A DNA stretch of 22,086 nucleotides, taken from an alpha proteobacterium 3107. GTDB lineage: Bacteria; Pseudomonadota; Alphaproteobacteria; Rhodobacterales; Rhodobacteraceae. The first letter of the stretch is position 1. Every line of letters starts with the position of its first letter. The notes beneath the pieces are model-generated. The model saw only the letters and a program-made list of their open reading frames with translations, was not told the DNA's origin and did no database searches. Positions 1 to 8,575 of this stretch are shown piece by piece. The position numbers and the translations under genes are program-made. The stretch spans positions 1 to 22,086 of the forward strand of contig JPPB01000108.1 of assembly GCA_001483205.1 (NCBI GenBank), written 5' to 3'.

Positions 1-7
1 CGTCTCG

Positions 8-30
8 GAAACGGTCCGGTGGACCGTTTC
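8..30. repeat. Perfect 10-bp inverted repeat at window edge
   Basis: GAAACGGTCC (8-17) and GGACCGTTTC (21-30) are perfect reverse complements around a 3-nt centre (GGT). There is no T-run on either side, so it is not a classical intrinsic terminator. It may close a transcription unit that lies left of the window, or it may be a protein-binding palindrome. Nothing inside the window decides between these. Confidence 0.6.
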
Positions 31-44
31 AGGGCCGAACGGGC

Positions 45-91
45 GGAGCCCAAAGGCGCTGCCCGGCGTTCCGCCGGGCGGATGGTTTGGC
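45..91 (+). repeat. REP-like hairpin element, copy A
   Basis: GCCCGGCG (61-68) and CGCCGGGC (72-79) form a perfect 8-bp hairpin with a TTC loop. It is preceded by GGAGCCC (45-51) and GCTGCCC (58-64) and directly followed by CGGATGGTTTGGC (79-91). The same ordered blocks (GGAGyCC, GCTGCCC, CGGATGGTTTGGC) recur on the minus strand at 20254-20287. A dispersed REP-like palindromic element is a reasonable inference. Two copies in one window are weak proof. Confidence 0.4.
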
Positions 92-93
92 AA

Positions 94-143
94 CTGACGC
101 GCCCTTATGCAGAGGTCTTTTGGAATCAAAATCTGAGCGTCAG
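94..143 (+). promoter_or_regulatory. Nested inverted repeats upstream of xdhA (operator or RNA structure)
   Basis: CTGACGC (94-100) and GCGTCAG (137-143) are perfect inverted arms 36 nt apart. Between them sits TTTTG-GAAT-CAAAA (118-131), a perfect 5-bp inverted repeat around 4 nt. CCTTAT also occurs twice (103-108 and 145-150). This could be an operator for a purine-responsive regulator or part of a structured leader RNA. No regulator gene is present in the window. The pairing is read directly from the sequence; the function is inferred. Confidence 0.35.
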
Positions 144-182
144 GCCTTATCCAAGCAGCGCCCACGCCTTCATCCCGCACCC

Positions 183-202
183 GCCCGGTCGCAAGACCGG
201 GC
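183..202 (+). repeat. 8-bp hairpin with GCAA tetraloop in the xdhA leader region
   Basis: GCCCGGTC (183-190) and GACCGGGC (195-202) pair perfectly around GCAA (191-194), a GNRA-type tetraloop closed by C-G, which is a very stable RNA fold. It lies just upstream of the TTGACA element at 228. If transcription starts after that element, the hairpin is not in the xdhA mRNA. If it starts upstream, the hairpin belongs to the leader. No T-run follows immediately. Confidence 0.5.
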
Positions 203-227
203 CGCACCGCCCGCCATTCGGCAAATT

Positions 228-258
228 TTGACAGTCTTTCACCCCTTCCCGCCATATC
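228..258 (+). promoter_or_regulatory. Candidate promoter for the xdh-ABC transporter operon
   Basis: A perfect TTGACA (228-233) follows an A/T-rich stretch (223-229). The best -10 candidate is CATATC (253-258) after a 19-nt spacer, which is long, and it matches only the central ATA of TATAAT. A start near 265 would give an mRNA leader of roughly 120 nt before the xdhA ATG at 389. No other promoter candidate stands out in the 388 gene-free bases. The weak -10 would suit an activator-dependent promoter. Confidence 0.35.
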
Positions 259-388
259 ACGTCTTGCCAGACCCCGGATTTCCCGCTTTTCTTAACCCGA
301 ACACCAAGAGGCGCGCGGATTTCATGCCGCATCGGGTCCGCGCCACAAGGGGCAGGAGCCTCTGAACAGACAGCGGCATGGGGCCGAA

Positions 389-1759
389 ATGAACCGGATC
401 GACTTTCTGCTGAACGGCGCGCCCGTCAGCCTGAACGCCCCGCCAGCGACCCGCACCCTGCTGGACTGGCTGCGCGAGGACCGCGGACTGACCGGCACCA
501 AGGAAGGCTGCAACGAAGGCGACTGCGGGGCCTGCACGGTTATGGTGACGGGCCGGGACGGAACGCCGCGGGCGCTCAACGCCTGCATCCTGTTTCTGCC
601 GCAGCTCCACGGCAAAGCGGTGCGCACGGTCGAGGGGCTGACCGGCCCGAAGGGGCAGTTGCACCCGGTGCAACAGGCGATGATCGACCATCACGGCTCT
701 CAATGCGGGTTCTGCACGCCGGGCTTCGTGATGGCGATGGCGACCGCCCATCTGAACGGCGCGCGCGATCACGATGATCAGTTGGCGGGCAACCTGTGCC
801 GATGCACCGGCTATGCCCCGATCATACGCGCGGGCCGGGCAGCGGCGGATGCACCGGTCCCGGACTGGATTCGCGATGCCCCGCCAGAGGGCGCGCCCGC
901 GCAAAACCCTGCCCTGCCCGAGAGCAGCGACGATCTTGCCGCCTGGTGCGAGGCCAACCCGGATGGCGTTCTGATCGGCGGGGCAACCGATGTCGGCCTG
1001 TGGGTCACGAAAGGGCTGCGTGACCTCGGGCCGGTTGCGTTCCTGAACCGCGTTGGTGACCTGAAGCGCATCGACATCGGCAAAGACGAAATCCGCATCG
1101 GGGCCTCGGTGACCCTGAGCGACCTGATGACGGCGATGGCCCCTCTTTACACCTCTTTCGCGGAACTTCTGCGCCGTTTCGGTTCGGTGCAGGTGCGCAA
1201 CGCCGCGACCATCGGGGGCAATATCGCCAACGGTTCCCCCATCGGCGACAGCCCCCCGGCGCTGATTGCATTGGGGGCGGTTCTGCACCTGCGCAAGGGC
1301 CGCACCCGGCGCGCCATACCGCTCGAAGACTTCTTCATCGACTACGGCAAACAGGACCGCGCACCGGGGGAGTTCATTGAGTTCGTCAGCATCCCGCGCG
1401 GGCCGGACATCCTGCGCTGCTACAAACTGTCAAAGCGTTTTGATCAGGACATTTCCGCCGTCTGCGGCTGTTTCAACTTCACCGTTGCCGGGGGGGGCGT
1501 GACCGGGGCGCGGATCGCCTTTGGCGGCATGGCAGGCATTCCCAAACGCGCCACCCGCACGGAACAGGCGCTGATCGGCCAGCCATGGACCAAAGAGACC
1601 ATCGAGGCCGCAAAGGCCGGGATCGGGCGCGACTTCACCCCGCTTAGCGATATGCGCGCCAGTGCCGGATACCGCCTGCACGCCGCCGAAAACATGCTGG
1701 TGCGTTGTTTCGAGGAAAGCCGGGGCGCGCCCGTCGATGTGCTGGCAGTGCGGCCATGA
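389..1759 (+). CDS. xdhA: Xanthine dehydrogenase small subunit (2Fe-2S and FAD domains)
   Basis: This 456-aa protein passes electrons from the molybdenum centre via two [2Fe-2S] clusters to FAD and NAD+ during oxidation of hypoxanthine and xanthine. The plant-type ferredoxin cluster ligands are C41, C46, C49 and C66 (motif [12 protein letters not shown]). The second cluster uses C106, C109, C137 and C139 in the helical domain. The FAD-binding domain begins near residue 190, with LIGGATDVG (195-203) and [17 protein letters not shown] (274-290), and ends with the CO-dehydrogenase flavoprotein C-terminal part. The length matches Rhodobacter-type XdhA (about 460 aa). The ATG at 389 is the only sensible start: it immediately precedes the ferredoxin fold, and the ATG at 374 runs into a stop. 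Its TGA overlaps the xdhB start as ATGA. Expected to be cytoplasmic, in an (AB)2 complex with XdhB. Confidence 0.97.
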   Translation: MNRIDFLLNGAPVSLNAPPATRTLLDWLREDRGLTGTKEGCNEGDCGACTVMVTGRDGTPRALNACILFLPQLHGKAVRTVEGLTGPKGQLHPVQQAMIDHHGSQCGFCTPGFVMAMATAHLNGARDHDDQLAGNLCRCTGYAPIIRAGRAAADAPVPDWIRDAPPEGAPAQNPALPESSDDLAAWCEANPDGVLIGGATDVGLWVTKGLRDLGPVAFLNRVGDLKRIDIGKDEIRIGASVTLSDLMTAMAPLYTSFAELLRRFGSVQVRNAATIGGNIANGSPIGDSPPALIALGAVLHLRKGRTRRAIPLEDFFIDYGKQDRAPGEFIEFVSIPRGPDILRCYKLSKRFDQDISAVCGCFNFTVAGGGVTGARIAFGGMAGIPKRATRTEQALIGQPWTKETIEAAKAGIGRDFTPLSDMRASAGYRLHAAENMLVRCFEESRGAPVDVLAVRP

Positions 1760-4047
1760 GCGTGGCCCGCCCCCTGCCCCATGACGCCGCGCGCCTGCAT
1801 GTGACGGGTGAGGCCCGCTATGCGGACGATATTCCGGTGCCGCGCGACACTCTGCATCTGGCCTTCGGGTTGTCGGCTTGCGCCCATGGGCGGATCACCG
1901 GGCTTGATCTTGACCCCGTGCGCGGCGCAGAGGGGGTTGTTGCGGTTCTGACGGCACCAGACCTGCCCGCCGCCAACGATGTTTCGCCTTCGGCCCATGA
2001 TGAGCCACTGCTGGCCGAGGGCGTGGTGCATTACGTGGGCCAGCCGGTTTTTCTGGTCGTCGCGGTCAGCCATCTGGCGGCGCGCCGGGCAGCACGTCTG
2101 GGCCGGATTGAGTATGAGCAGCGCCGGGGCGTCTTTGCTTATGAGGACGCTCTGGCGGCGAATGCCCGTTTCGAGGACGGCCCGCGCATCTTTGCCAAGG
2201 GTGATGCCGCCGGGGAAATCGGGCGCGCCCCCCATATGATTGAGGGCACAATCGACATCGGCGGGCAGGAGCATTTCTATCTGGAGGGACAGGTAGCCCT
2301 GGCCCTGCCGCAGGAAGGCGGTGATATGGTTATTCACGCCTCTACCCAGCATCCGAGCGAGATTCAGCACAAGGTGGCTGACGCACTGGGCGCGCCGATG
2401 CACGCGGTGCGGGTCGAAACCCGGCGTCTGGGCGGCGGGTTCGGCGGCAAGGAAAGCCAGTGCAACGCCCCGGCCTGTGCGGTTGCGGTTGCGGCACGGC
2501 TGACGGGCCGCCCCTGCAAAATACGCTATGACCGCGATGATGACATGATCATCACCGGCAAACGGCACGACTTTCGCATTTCCTACCGCGCCGGGGTGGA
2601 TGATGCGGGCCGCATCCGGGGGATTGAGTTCCGGCACCTGACCCGCGGGGGCTGGTCGCAAGACCTGACCCTGCCGGTGGCCGACCGGGCGATGCTGCAC
2701 GCCGACAATGCCTATCACCTGCCCCATGTGCGGATCGAATCGCACCGGCTGAGGACCAACACCCAATCCGCCACCGCCTTTCGCGGGTTTGGCGGGCCGC
2801 AGGGCATGTTGGGGATTGAGCGGGTGATGGACCATATCGCCGCCCGCCTGGGCCGTGACCCGCTCGAGGTGCGGCGGGCGAATTTCTATGCAGAGGGCCA
2901 GACCACCCCCTATCATCAGACCATCACCAGCTTTCCGCTGCGCGAGATAGTGGAGAGGCTGGAAACCACATCGGACTATCGCCGCCGTCGCGCAGACATC
3001 CGCGCCTGGAACGCGGAAAACCCGATTCTGAAACGCGGGATCGCACTGACCCCGGTCAAATTCGGCATCAGCTTCACGCTGACCCATCTCAATCAGGCGG
3101 GCGCGCTGGTGCATGTCTATCGCGACGGCTCTGTCCATATGAACCATGGCGGCACGGAAATGGGCCAGGGCCTGTTTCAGAAGGTCGCGCAAGTGGCCGC
3201 GCAGCGTTTCGGCATCCCGGTGGAGATGGTCAAGATCACCGCGACCGATACCGCCAAAGTGCCGAACACATCGGCGACGGCGGCCTCTTCCGGCTCTGAC
3301 CTCAACGGCATGGCGGTCGGGATTGCCTGTGATGCGATTCGCGCGCGGATGGCGGCGCATGTGGCCGAACGCCATCAGACCGACGCGGGCGAGGTGCGGT
3401 TTGCTGAGGGCAGAGTGCGCGCGGGCGGTGCGGATTATGCCTTTGCCGAGGTTGCGGATATAGCCTGGCAGGCGCGGATTGGCCTGTCCGCCACCGGGTT
3501 CTACAAGACCCCCGGTATTGAATGGGACCGGATCGCCGGGCGCGGGCGACCGTTCCACTATTTCGCCTATGGCGCAGCGGTCTCTGAGGTGGTGATCGAC
3601 ACGCTCACGGGCGAGAACCGCATTCTGCGCGCCGACATCCTGCATGATGCGGGGGCGTCACTGAACCCGGCGATTGACATCGGACAGGTGGAAGGCGGGT
3701 TCGTGCAGGGGGCGGGGTGGCTGACAACCGAGGAACTGGTCTGGGATGACAAGGGGGTGCTCAGGACACACGCGCCTTCGACCTACAAGATACCGGCCTG
3801 TTCGGACCGCCCGGATGTTTTTAATGTCGCCCTGTGGGGGGTGCCGAACCCGGCGACGACGATTGGCCGCTCGAAAGCAGTGGGGGAGCCGCCGCTGATG
3901 CTCGGGATTTCGGTGCTGATGGCGATCTCGGACGCGATTGCCGCCTGCGGGACGGGGGTGCGGTATGTGGCGCTTGATGCCCCGGCAACGCCCGAGCGGG
4001 TGCTGGCCGCCGTGGACCGGCAGCGTGAAGACGGGGGCGCGGCATGA
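1756..4047 (+). CDS. xdhB: Xanthine dehydrogenase molybdopterin-binding large subunit
   Basis: This 763-aa subunit holds the molybdenum cofactor and carries out hydroxylation of hypoxanthine and xanthine. Hallmarks are Q171 in [10 protein letters not shown], the GGGFGGKES loop with E233, [10 protein letters not shown] with R343, and GEPPLMLG with E711. By family alignment these correspond to bovine XDH residues Q767, E802, R880 and E1261, so the active site looks intact and purine-specific (E233/R343) rather than CO- or aldehyde-type. The start is the ATG at 1756, which overlaps the xdhA stop (ATGA). An in-frame start at 1705 would extend into xdhA and adds only low-complexity residues. The 3' end overlaps xdhC by the same ATGA arrangement. 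The length fits the Rhodobacter XdhB family (about 780 aa). Confidence 0.97.
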   Translation: MSVARPLPHDAARLHVTGEARYADDIPVPRDTLHLAFGLSACAHGRITGLDLDPVRGAEGVVAVLTAPDLPAANDVSPSAHDEPLLAEGVVHYVGQPVFLVVAVSHLAARRAARLGRIEYEQRRGVFAYEDALAANARFEDGPRIFAKGDAAGEIGRAPHMIEGTIDIGGQEHFYLEGQVALALPQEGGDMVIHASTQHPSEIQHKVADALGAPMHAVRVETRRLGGGFGGKESQCNAPACAVAVAARLTGRPCKIRYDRDDDMIITGKRHDFRISYRAGVDDAGRIRGIEFRHLTRGGWSQDLTLPVADRAMLHADNAYHLPHVRIESHRLRTNTQSATAFRGFGGPQGMLGIERVMDHIAARLGRDPLEVRRANFYAEGQTTPYHQTITSFPLREIVERLETTSDYRRRRADIRAWNAENPILKRGIALTPVKFGISFTLTHLNQAGALVHVYRDGSVHMNHGGTEMGQGLFQKVAQVAAQRFGIPVEMVKITATDTAKVPNTSATAASSGSDLNGMAVGIACDAIRARMAAHVAERHQTDAGEVRFAEGRVRAGGADYAFAEVADIAWQARIGLSATGFYKTPGIEWDRIAGRGRPFHYFAYGAAVSEVVIDTLTGENRILRADILHDAGASLNPAIDIGQVEGGFVQGAGWLTTEELVWDDKGVLRTHAPSTYKIPACSDRPDVFNVALWGVPNPATTIGRSKAVGEPPLMLGISVLMAISDAIAACGTGVRYVALDAPATPERVLAAVDRQREDGGAA

Positions 4048-4997
4048 GCCTTGACCCTGACACCCTCTGCGCGACCATTCGCGACCATGGCCCGGTCTGC
4101 CGGGTGGTGGTGGCAGAGACCAGAGGCTCGGCCCCGCGCGAGGCAGGGGCGGCGATGCTGGTCTGGGCCGACGGACAGCGCGGCACCATCGGCGGCGGCG
4201 CGCTCGAACATGACGCGGTGCTGTCCGCCCGCCGGATGCTGGCCGAAGGGCCGTCGCGGTCGCTGGCGGCAAAACCGCTGGGACCGGCGCTTGGCCAGTG
4301 CTGCGGGGGGGTGGTGACGCTGTTGTGGGAAATGCATAAGAGCGCCGGATTGCCGGATACGGGCGGAACGACAACGGATGGGGTCTTCATCCGCCCTGTC
4401 ACCACCGATGCGACGGGTGATCCGCCCCCGGCGCTTCTGCGCCGCGCGCGCCGGGCGGATATGGGCGACATCCTGCTGCTTGACGGCTGGGTGGCGGAAC
4501 GGCTGGCCGGTCCCCGCACCCCGGTGTGGATTTACGGCGCGGGCCATGTGGGACGCGCGGTGGCGGCAACACTGGCCCCGCTGCCCGATTTTGGCGTGAC
4601 GCTGATCGACACCCATATCAGCCGCCTGCCCGCGCCGCCGCCCGAGGGCGTGACCCCGCTTATCGCCGCCGATCCGGTGCGGGTAATAGGGCGCGCGCCC
4701 GCCACCGCCCGGCATCTGGTGATGACCTACAGCCATGAGCTGGACCTTGACCTGTGCCACCGGTTGCTGGCGGTTCCGGGGGCCTCAATCGGGCTGATCG
4801 GGTCGCACACCAAATGGGCGCGGTTCAGCAAACGTCTGAGGGCGCTCGGCCATGCCCCCGCCACGCTCAGGCGTATCACCTGCCCGGTTGGTGACCCGTC
4901 GCTGGGCAAACACCCCCGGCATATCGCTGTTGGCGTCGCCGCCGCCCTGATCAAAGAGCACCGCCGCCGGACAACCGGGCAGGAGATTGCGCCATGA
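4044..4997 (+). CDS. xdhC: Xanthine dehydrogenase accessory protein XdhC (Moco sulfuration and insertion chaperone)
   Basis: This 317-aa XdhC/CoxI-family protein binds molybdenum cofactor, protects its sulfurated form and delivers it to XdhB. It is not part of the mature enzyme. The N-terminal XdhC_CoxI domain shows TRGSAPREAGAAML (26-39), GTIGGGALEH (47-56) and GQCCGG (84-89), whose cysteines are candidate Moco or sulfur ligands. The C-terminal Rossmann domain shows IYGAGHVGRA (163-172) and LIGSHTKWARF (251-261). It starts in an ATGA overlap with xdhB and ends in an ATGA overlap with the following ATPase gene. That places an enzyme-maturation factor and a transporter in one coupled translation chain. 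No sign of damage is visible. Confidence 0.95.
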   Translation: MSLDPDTLCATIRDHGPVCRVVVAETRGSAPREAGAAMLVWADGQRGTIGGGALEHDAVLSARRMLAEGPSRSLAAKPLGPALGQCCGGVVTLLWEMHKSAGLPDTGGTTTDGVFIRPVTTDATGDPPPALLRRARRADMGDILLLDGWVAERLAGPRTPVWIYGAGHVGRAVAATLAPLPDFGVTLIDTHISRLPAPPPEGVTPLIAADPVRVIGRAPATARHLVMTYSHELDLDLCHRLLAVPGASIGLIGSHTKWARFSKRLRALGHAPATLRRITCPVGDPSLGKHPRHIAVGVAAALIKEHRRRTTGQEIAP

Positions 4998-6565
4998 CTG
5001 CCCCGCCCGAAACACCCGAAACACCCCCTGCGGCAGCAAACGGCGCGCCCGTGCTGCTGACCGTGGACGGGCTGACCAAAACCTATCCCGGCGTGTTGGC
5101 CAATGATCATGTATCCTTCAGCATCGCCGAGGGTGAAATCCACGCGCTTCTGGGTGAGAACGGGGCCGGGAAATCAACGCTGGTCAAGATGATCTATGGC
5201 CTGGTGCGCCCGGACAGCGGGGCCATGACCCTGCGTGGCCACCCGTTCGCACCGTCAGAGCCGCGCGCCGCCCGCGCCGCCGGGGTGGCGATGGTATTTC
5301 AGCATTTTTCGCTGTTCGACGCGCTGAACGTTGCCGAGAATGTCGCCCTGGGGATGGAGAACCCGCCGGGGCGGGGGGCCTTAGCGGGCCGCATTCGCGA
5401 AATGAGCGAGAATTACGGCCTGCCGCTTGATCCTCATGCCCTTGTCGGCAACCTGTCCGCCGGGGAACGCCAGCGGGTCGAGATCATCCGTTGCCTGTTG
5501 CAGGAACCCAAACTGCTGATCATGGATGAGCCGACCAGTGTGCTGACCCCGCAGGAAACGGCGATTCTGTTCGCGACGCTCAGAACCCTGTCTGCCGAGG
5601 GGGTCGCGATCCTCTACATATCCCACAAGCTCGAGGAAATCCGCACGCTCTGTGACGGAGCGACGATTTTAAGGCAGGGCAAGGTGGCCGCCACCTGTGA
5701 CCCGCGCGGAAAATCCGCCCGCGAGCTGGCCGAAATGATGGTGGGGCAGGCGCTGCATGTTCCGGCGCGGACGGGCCGCGAGGCGGGGCCGGTGGCGCTG
5801 GCGCTGCGTGATCTCAACCTGTCCCCGGCAACGCCGTTCGGAACCGCGCTGAAGGCTCTCTGTCTTGAGGTCCGGGCGGGCGAGGTTCTGGGCATCGGCG
5901 GCGTGGCCGGAAACGGACAGGACGAGTTGTTATCGGCGCTGTCGGGCGAAAGCACCACCGCGCCGGACGCGGTTGTGGTCAATGGCGCGCCTGTCGGTCA
6001 CCTTGGCCCCAACGCGCGGCGCAGGCTGGCGGTTCTGGCCACCCCGGAGGAACGTCTGGGCCATGCCGCGGCCCCGGATATGAGCCTGACCGAGAATGCG
6101 CTGATGACCGCCGCTATTCGCTGCAACCTGACCGACAGGGGCTTTCTGAACCGGCCCGCGGCGGAAGAGTTCGCGCGCAGGATCATCGCCGCCTTTGATG
6201 TCCGCACACCGGGGGCGGGCAATCCGGCGCGGTCGCTTTCCGGCGGCAACCTTCAGAAATTCGTTGTCGGGCGAGAGATACTTCAGGCTCCCGACGTGCT
6301 GGTGGTCAATCAACCGACCTGGGGGGTGGACGCCGCCGCCGCCGCCGCCATCCGGCAGGCATTGCTTGATCTGGCGGCGAACGGGGCGGCGGTGGTGGTG
6401 ATCAGCCAGGATCTTGATGAGCTGATGACCATCTCGGACCGGTTTGCGGCCCTGAACGAGGGCCGTCTGAGCGCGCCCCGCCCCACGCGGGAACTGAGCA
6501 TCGACGAGATCGGCCTGATGCTGGGGGGTGCGCATGACATGGAGGTCGCCCATGCCGAGGCTTGA
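4994..6565 (+). CDS. BMP-type ABC importer, double ATP-binding protein (probable purine or nucleoside uptake)
   Basis: This 523-aa cytoplasmic ATPase has two fused nucleotide-binding domains, as in sugar and nucleoside importers with two BPD_transp_2 permeases. NBD1 is canonical: Walker A GENGAGKST (54-62), Q-loop Q103, signature LSAGE (154-158), Walker B LLIMDEP (174-180) and switch H211. NBD2 is degenerate in its Walker A (VAGNGQDE, 304-311) but keeps LSGGN (415-419) and NQPTWGVD (439-446). That asymmetry is normal for this family, so only site 1 is expected to be fully catalytic. The Pro/Ala/Thr-rich first 17 residues are probably unstructured. It is coupled to xdhC (ATGA) and overlaps the next permease by 14 nt. 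Linkage to xdhABC argues for a purine substrate. The exact substrate cannot be read from sequence. Confidence 0.92.
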   Translation: MTAPPETPETPPAAANGAPVLLTVDGLTKTYPGVLANDHVSFSIAEGEIHALLGENGAGKSTLVKMIYGLVRPDSGAMTLRGHPFAPSEPRAARAAGVAMVFQHFSLFDALNVAENVALGMENPPGRGALAGRIREMSENYGLPLDPHALVGNLSAGERQRVEIIRCLLQEPKLLIMDEPTSVLTPQETAILFATLRTLSAEGVAILYISHKLEEIRTLCDGATILRQGKVAATCDPRGKSARELAEMMVGQALHVPARTGREAGPVALALRDLNLSPATPFGTALKALCLEVRAGEVLGIGGVAGNGQDELLSALSGESTTAPDAVVVNGAPVGHLGPNARRRLAVLATPEERLGHAAAPDMSLTENALMTAAIRCNLTDRGFLNRPAAEEFARRIIAAFDVRTPGAGNPARSLSGGNLQKFVVGREILQAPDVLVVNQPTWGVDAAAAAAIRQALLDLAANGAAVVVISQDLDELMTISDRFAALNEGRLSAPRPTRELSIDEIGLMLGGAHDMEVAHAEA

Positions 6566-7634
6566 AAAACGCCCCCGGCCATCACTCGCCTGGGCGATGG
6601 CCGCCCCGGTTTTGGCGGTGGTGGCGACAATGATCGCGGGCGGGTTGCTGTTTGCCGCCCTCGGCAAACCGCCGATCGGGGCAATTCGCACCATTTTCTG
6701 GGAACCGCTGTTTTCCGAATTTGCCTGGTATTACCGCCCGCAACTGCTGATCAAGGCGGCGCCGCTGGTGCTGATCGCCATCGGGCTCAGCCTTGGCTTT
6801 CGCGCCGGGGTCTGGAATATCGGGGCCGAGGGGCAATACATCATCGGCGCGATTTTCGGTGCGGGCGTGGCGCTGGCCTTCTATCCGGCGGATTTCTGGT
6901 TCATCTTTCCGCTGATGATCCTTGCGGCGGTGGCGGGCGGCATTTTGTGGGCGATGATTCCGGCGCTGCTGAGGGTGCGCTTTGGCACGAACGAGATTCT
7001 GGTGTCGCTGATGCTGGTCTATGTGGCGGAACACATCCTGTCGTCGGTGTCTTTCGGGCTGCTCAGAAACCCCGAGGGCCACGGCTTTCCGGGGTCGCGC
7101 AACCTGCAACACTATCCGCCTGCCTCTAACCCCGAACTGTGGGCGGGCACCGGCATCCACTGGGGCGTCATTGCTGCCGTGATTGCGGTGATCGCCGCCT
7201 ATATCCTGCTGAACCGGCATATTTTGGGCTATCAGATACGGCTGATTGGTCAGGCCCCGAGAGCGGCGCGTTTTGCCGGGGTGCGCCCGAACCTGCTGAT
7301 CATCGCCTGCATGGGAATTTCCGGCGGGCTGGCCGGAGTTGCGGGCCTGTTCGAGGTCTCCGGGCCAATGGGCCAGATCAGCGTCGATTTCAATCAGGGT
7401 CTGGGCTTTACCGCGATTATCGTCGCGTTTCTGGGGCGGTTGCATCCGGGGGGCATTCTGCTGGCCGGGTTCCTGCTGGCGCTGACTTCGGTTGGCGGCG
7501 AGATCGCGCAATCGTCGCTTGGCCTGCCCGCCGCGTCGATCAAAGCGTTTCAGGGGATGCTGCTGTTTTTCATCCTGGCGACGGATATGCTGTCGAACTA
7601 CAGGATTCGCACCGGCGGAAGGGGGGCTGCATGA
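6552..7634 (+). CDS. BMP-type ABC importer, permease 1
   Basis: This 360-aa inner-membrane permease of the BPD_transp_2 family (nucleoside/sugar importer type) has alternating hydrophobic segments from residue 12 onward. Family-typical stretches are GLSLGFRAGVWNIGAEGQ (78-95) and RFGTNEILVSLMLVYVAEH (143-161). I chose the ATG at 6552 because GGAGG (6541-6545) lies 6 nt upstream. An upstream in-frame GTG at 6528 has no such site and would only add residues overlapping the ATPase gene. The chosen start still overlaps the ATPase by 14 nt. It pairs with the next gene as the hetero-dimeric membrane channel of the importer. Its end forms ATGA with permease 2. Confidence 0.92.
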   Translation: MPRLEKRPRPSLAWAMAAPVLAVVATMIAGGLLFAALGKPPIGAIRTIFWEPLFSEFAWYYRPQLLIKAAPLVLIAIGLSLGFRAGVWNIGAEGQYIIGAIFGAGVALAFYPADFWFIFPLMILAAVAGGILWAMIPALLRVRFGTNEILVSLMLVYVAEHILSSVSFGLLRNPEGHGFPGSRNLQHYPPASNPELWAGTGIHWGVIAAVIAVIAAYILLNRHILGYQIRLIGQAPRAARFAGVRPNLLIIACMGISGGLAGVAGLFEVSGPMGQISVDFNQGLGFTAIIVAFLGRLHPGGILLAGFLLALTSVGGEIAQSSLGLPAASIKAFQGMLLFFILATDMLSNYRIRTGGRGAA

Positions 7635-8566
7635 TGGACCTGTCAGGGATTGATCCGCTTGTGCTGCTGGCCTCGCTGATGGTTGCATCGACGCCGATCC
7701 TGCTGGCCGCTATCGGTGAGCTGGTGGCCGAGCGCGCTGGTGTGCTCAATCTCGGCGTTGAGGGCATGATGATCACCGGCGCGATTTGCGGCTTTGCCAT
7801 TGCGGTGGAAACCGGCAGCCCGCTTGCGGGGTTTCTGGCCGCTGCGGCGGGCGGGGCGGTGCTGTCGCTGATCTTCGGGCTGCTTACCCAGATATTCCTG
7901 TCGAATCAGGTGGCGACCGGTCTGGCGCTGACGCTGTTCGGCCTTGGCCTGTCGGCGATGCTGGGGCAGGACTATGCCGGGATCAAGCCGCCCGCCACCG
8001 GGAAAACCAGCCTGCCGGTGCTGTCCGATCTGCCGGTCCTGGGCCGGGTGCTGTTTCAGCACGATATGATGGTCTATGTTTCGCTCGCGCTGGTGGCGCT
8101 GATCTGGTGGACGCTGAAATACAGCCGCGCCGGGCTGATCCTGCGGGCCGTCGGCGAAAACCACGACGCCGCCCATGCGCTGGGGTATAAGGTGGTGCGT
8201 ATCCGGTTGCTGGCGATTGCCGTTGGCGGGGCCTGTGCAGGGCTTGGCGGCGCATATCTGAGCCTCGTGCGTGTCCCGCAATGGACCGAGGGTATGACCG
8301 CGGGCGCGGGCTGGATCGCCCTTGCCATTGTGGTCTTTGCAAGCTGGAAGCCGTGGCGGGTGGTGCTGGGGGCCTATCTGTTCGGCGGTGTGACCGTCCT
8401 GCAACTGAACCTTCAGGCGGCGGGGGTGGACATTCCGGTCGAATATCTGTCGATGTCGCCTTATGTCATAACCATCGTGGTTCTTGTCATCATATCCTCG
8501 GATCGCAGCAGAGCGGCCTTGAATGCGCCTGCGTCTCTGGGCAAGGTGTTCCATGCAACAGATTAG
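7631..8566 (+). CDS. BMP-type ABC importer, permease 2
   Basis: This 311-aa second BPD_transp_2 permease is shorter than permease 1, as is usual for this transporter class. Recognisable stretches are GELVAERAGVLNLGVEGMM (29-47) and SNQVATGLALTLFGLG (91-106), followed by several hydrophobic helices. The start is the ATG at 7631, overlapping the permease 1 stop (ATGA); a second ATG follows directly at 7634. The open frame extends far upstream (to 7139), but that part lies out of frame inside permease 1 and lacks family similarity. The gene ends TAG at 8566, 9 nt before the ion channel start. The stop codon lies beside the AGGGAGG that serves the next gene, so the two are likely coupled. Confidence 0.92.
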   Translation: MMDLSGIDPLVLLASLMVASTPILLAAIGELVAERAGVLNLGVEGMMITGAICGFAIAVETGSPLAGFLAAAAGGAVLSLIFGLLTQIFLSNQVATGLALTLFGLGLSAMLGQDYAGIKPPATGKTSLPVLSDLPVLGRVLFQHDMMVYVSLALVALIWWTLKYSRAGLILRAVGENHDAAHALGYKVVRIRLLAIAVGGACAGLGGAYLSLVRVPQWTEGMTAGAGWIALAIVVFASWKPWRVVLGAYLFGGVTVLQLNLQAAGVDIPVEYLSMSPYVITIVVLVIISSDRSRAALNAPASLGKVFHATD

Positions 8567-8575
8567 GGAGGATGA

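Noticed and set aside
19..365. Two short plus-strand frames (19-231 and 87-365) before xdhA
   Set aside because: Pro/Arg/His-rich translations without ribosome binding sites. They overlap inverted repeats and the TTGACA element, so they look like non-coding leader.
1444..3645. Long minus-strand open frame (733 codons) opposite xdhA/xdhB
   Set aside because: It is antisense to well-conserved xanthine dehydrogenase coding sequence. Its product is rich in Arg, His, Gly and Pro as expected for a mirror frame in GC-rich DNA, and shows no domain.
7139..7630. 5' extension of the permease 2 frame
   Set aside because: It lies out of frame inside permease 1 and gives a Gly/Arg-rich sequence. The ATGA-coupled start at 7631 begins the family homology.
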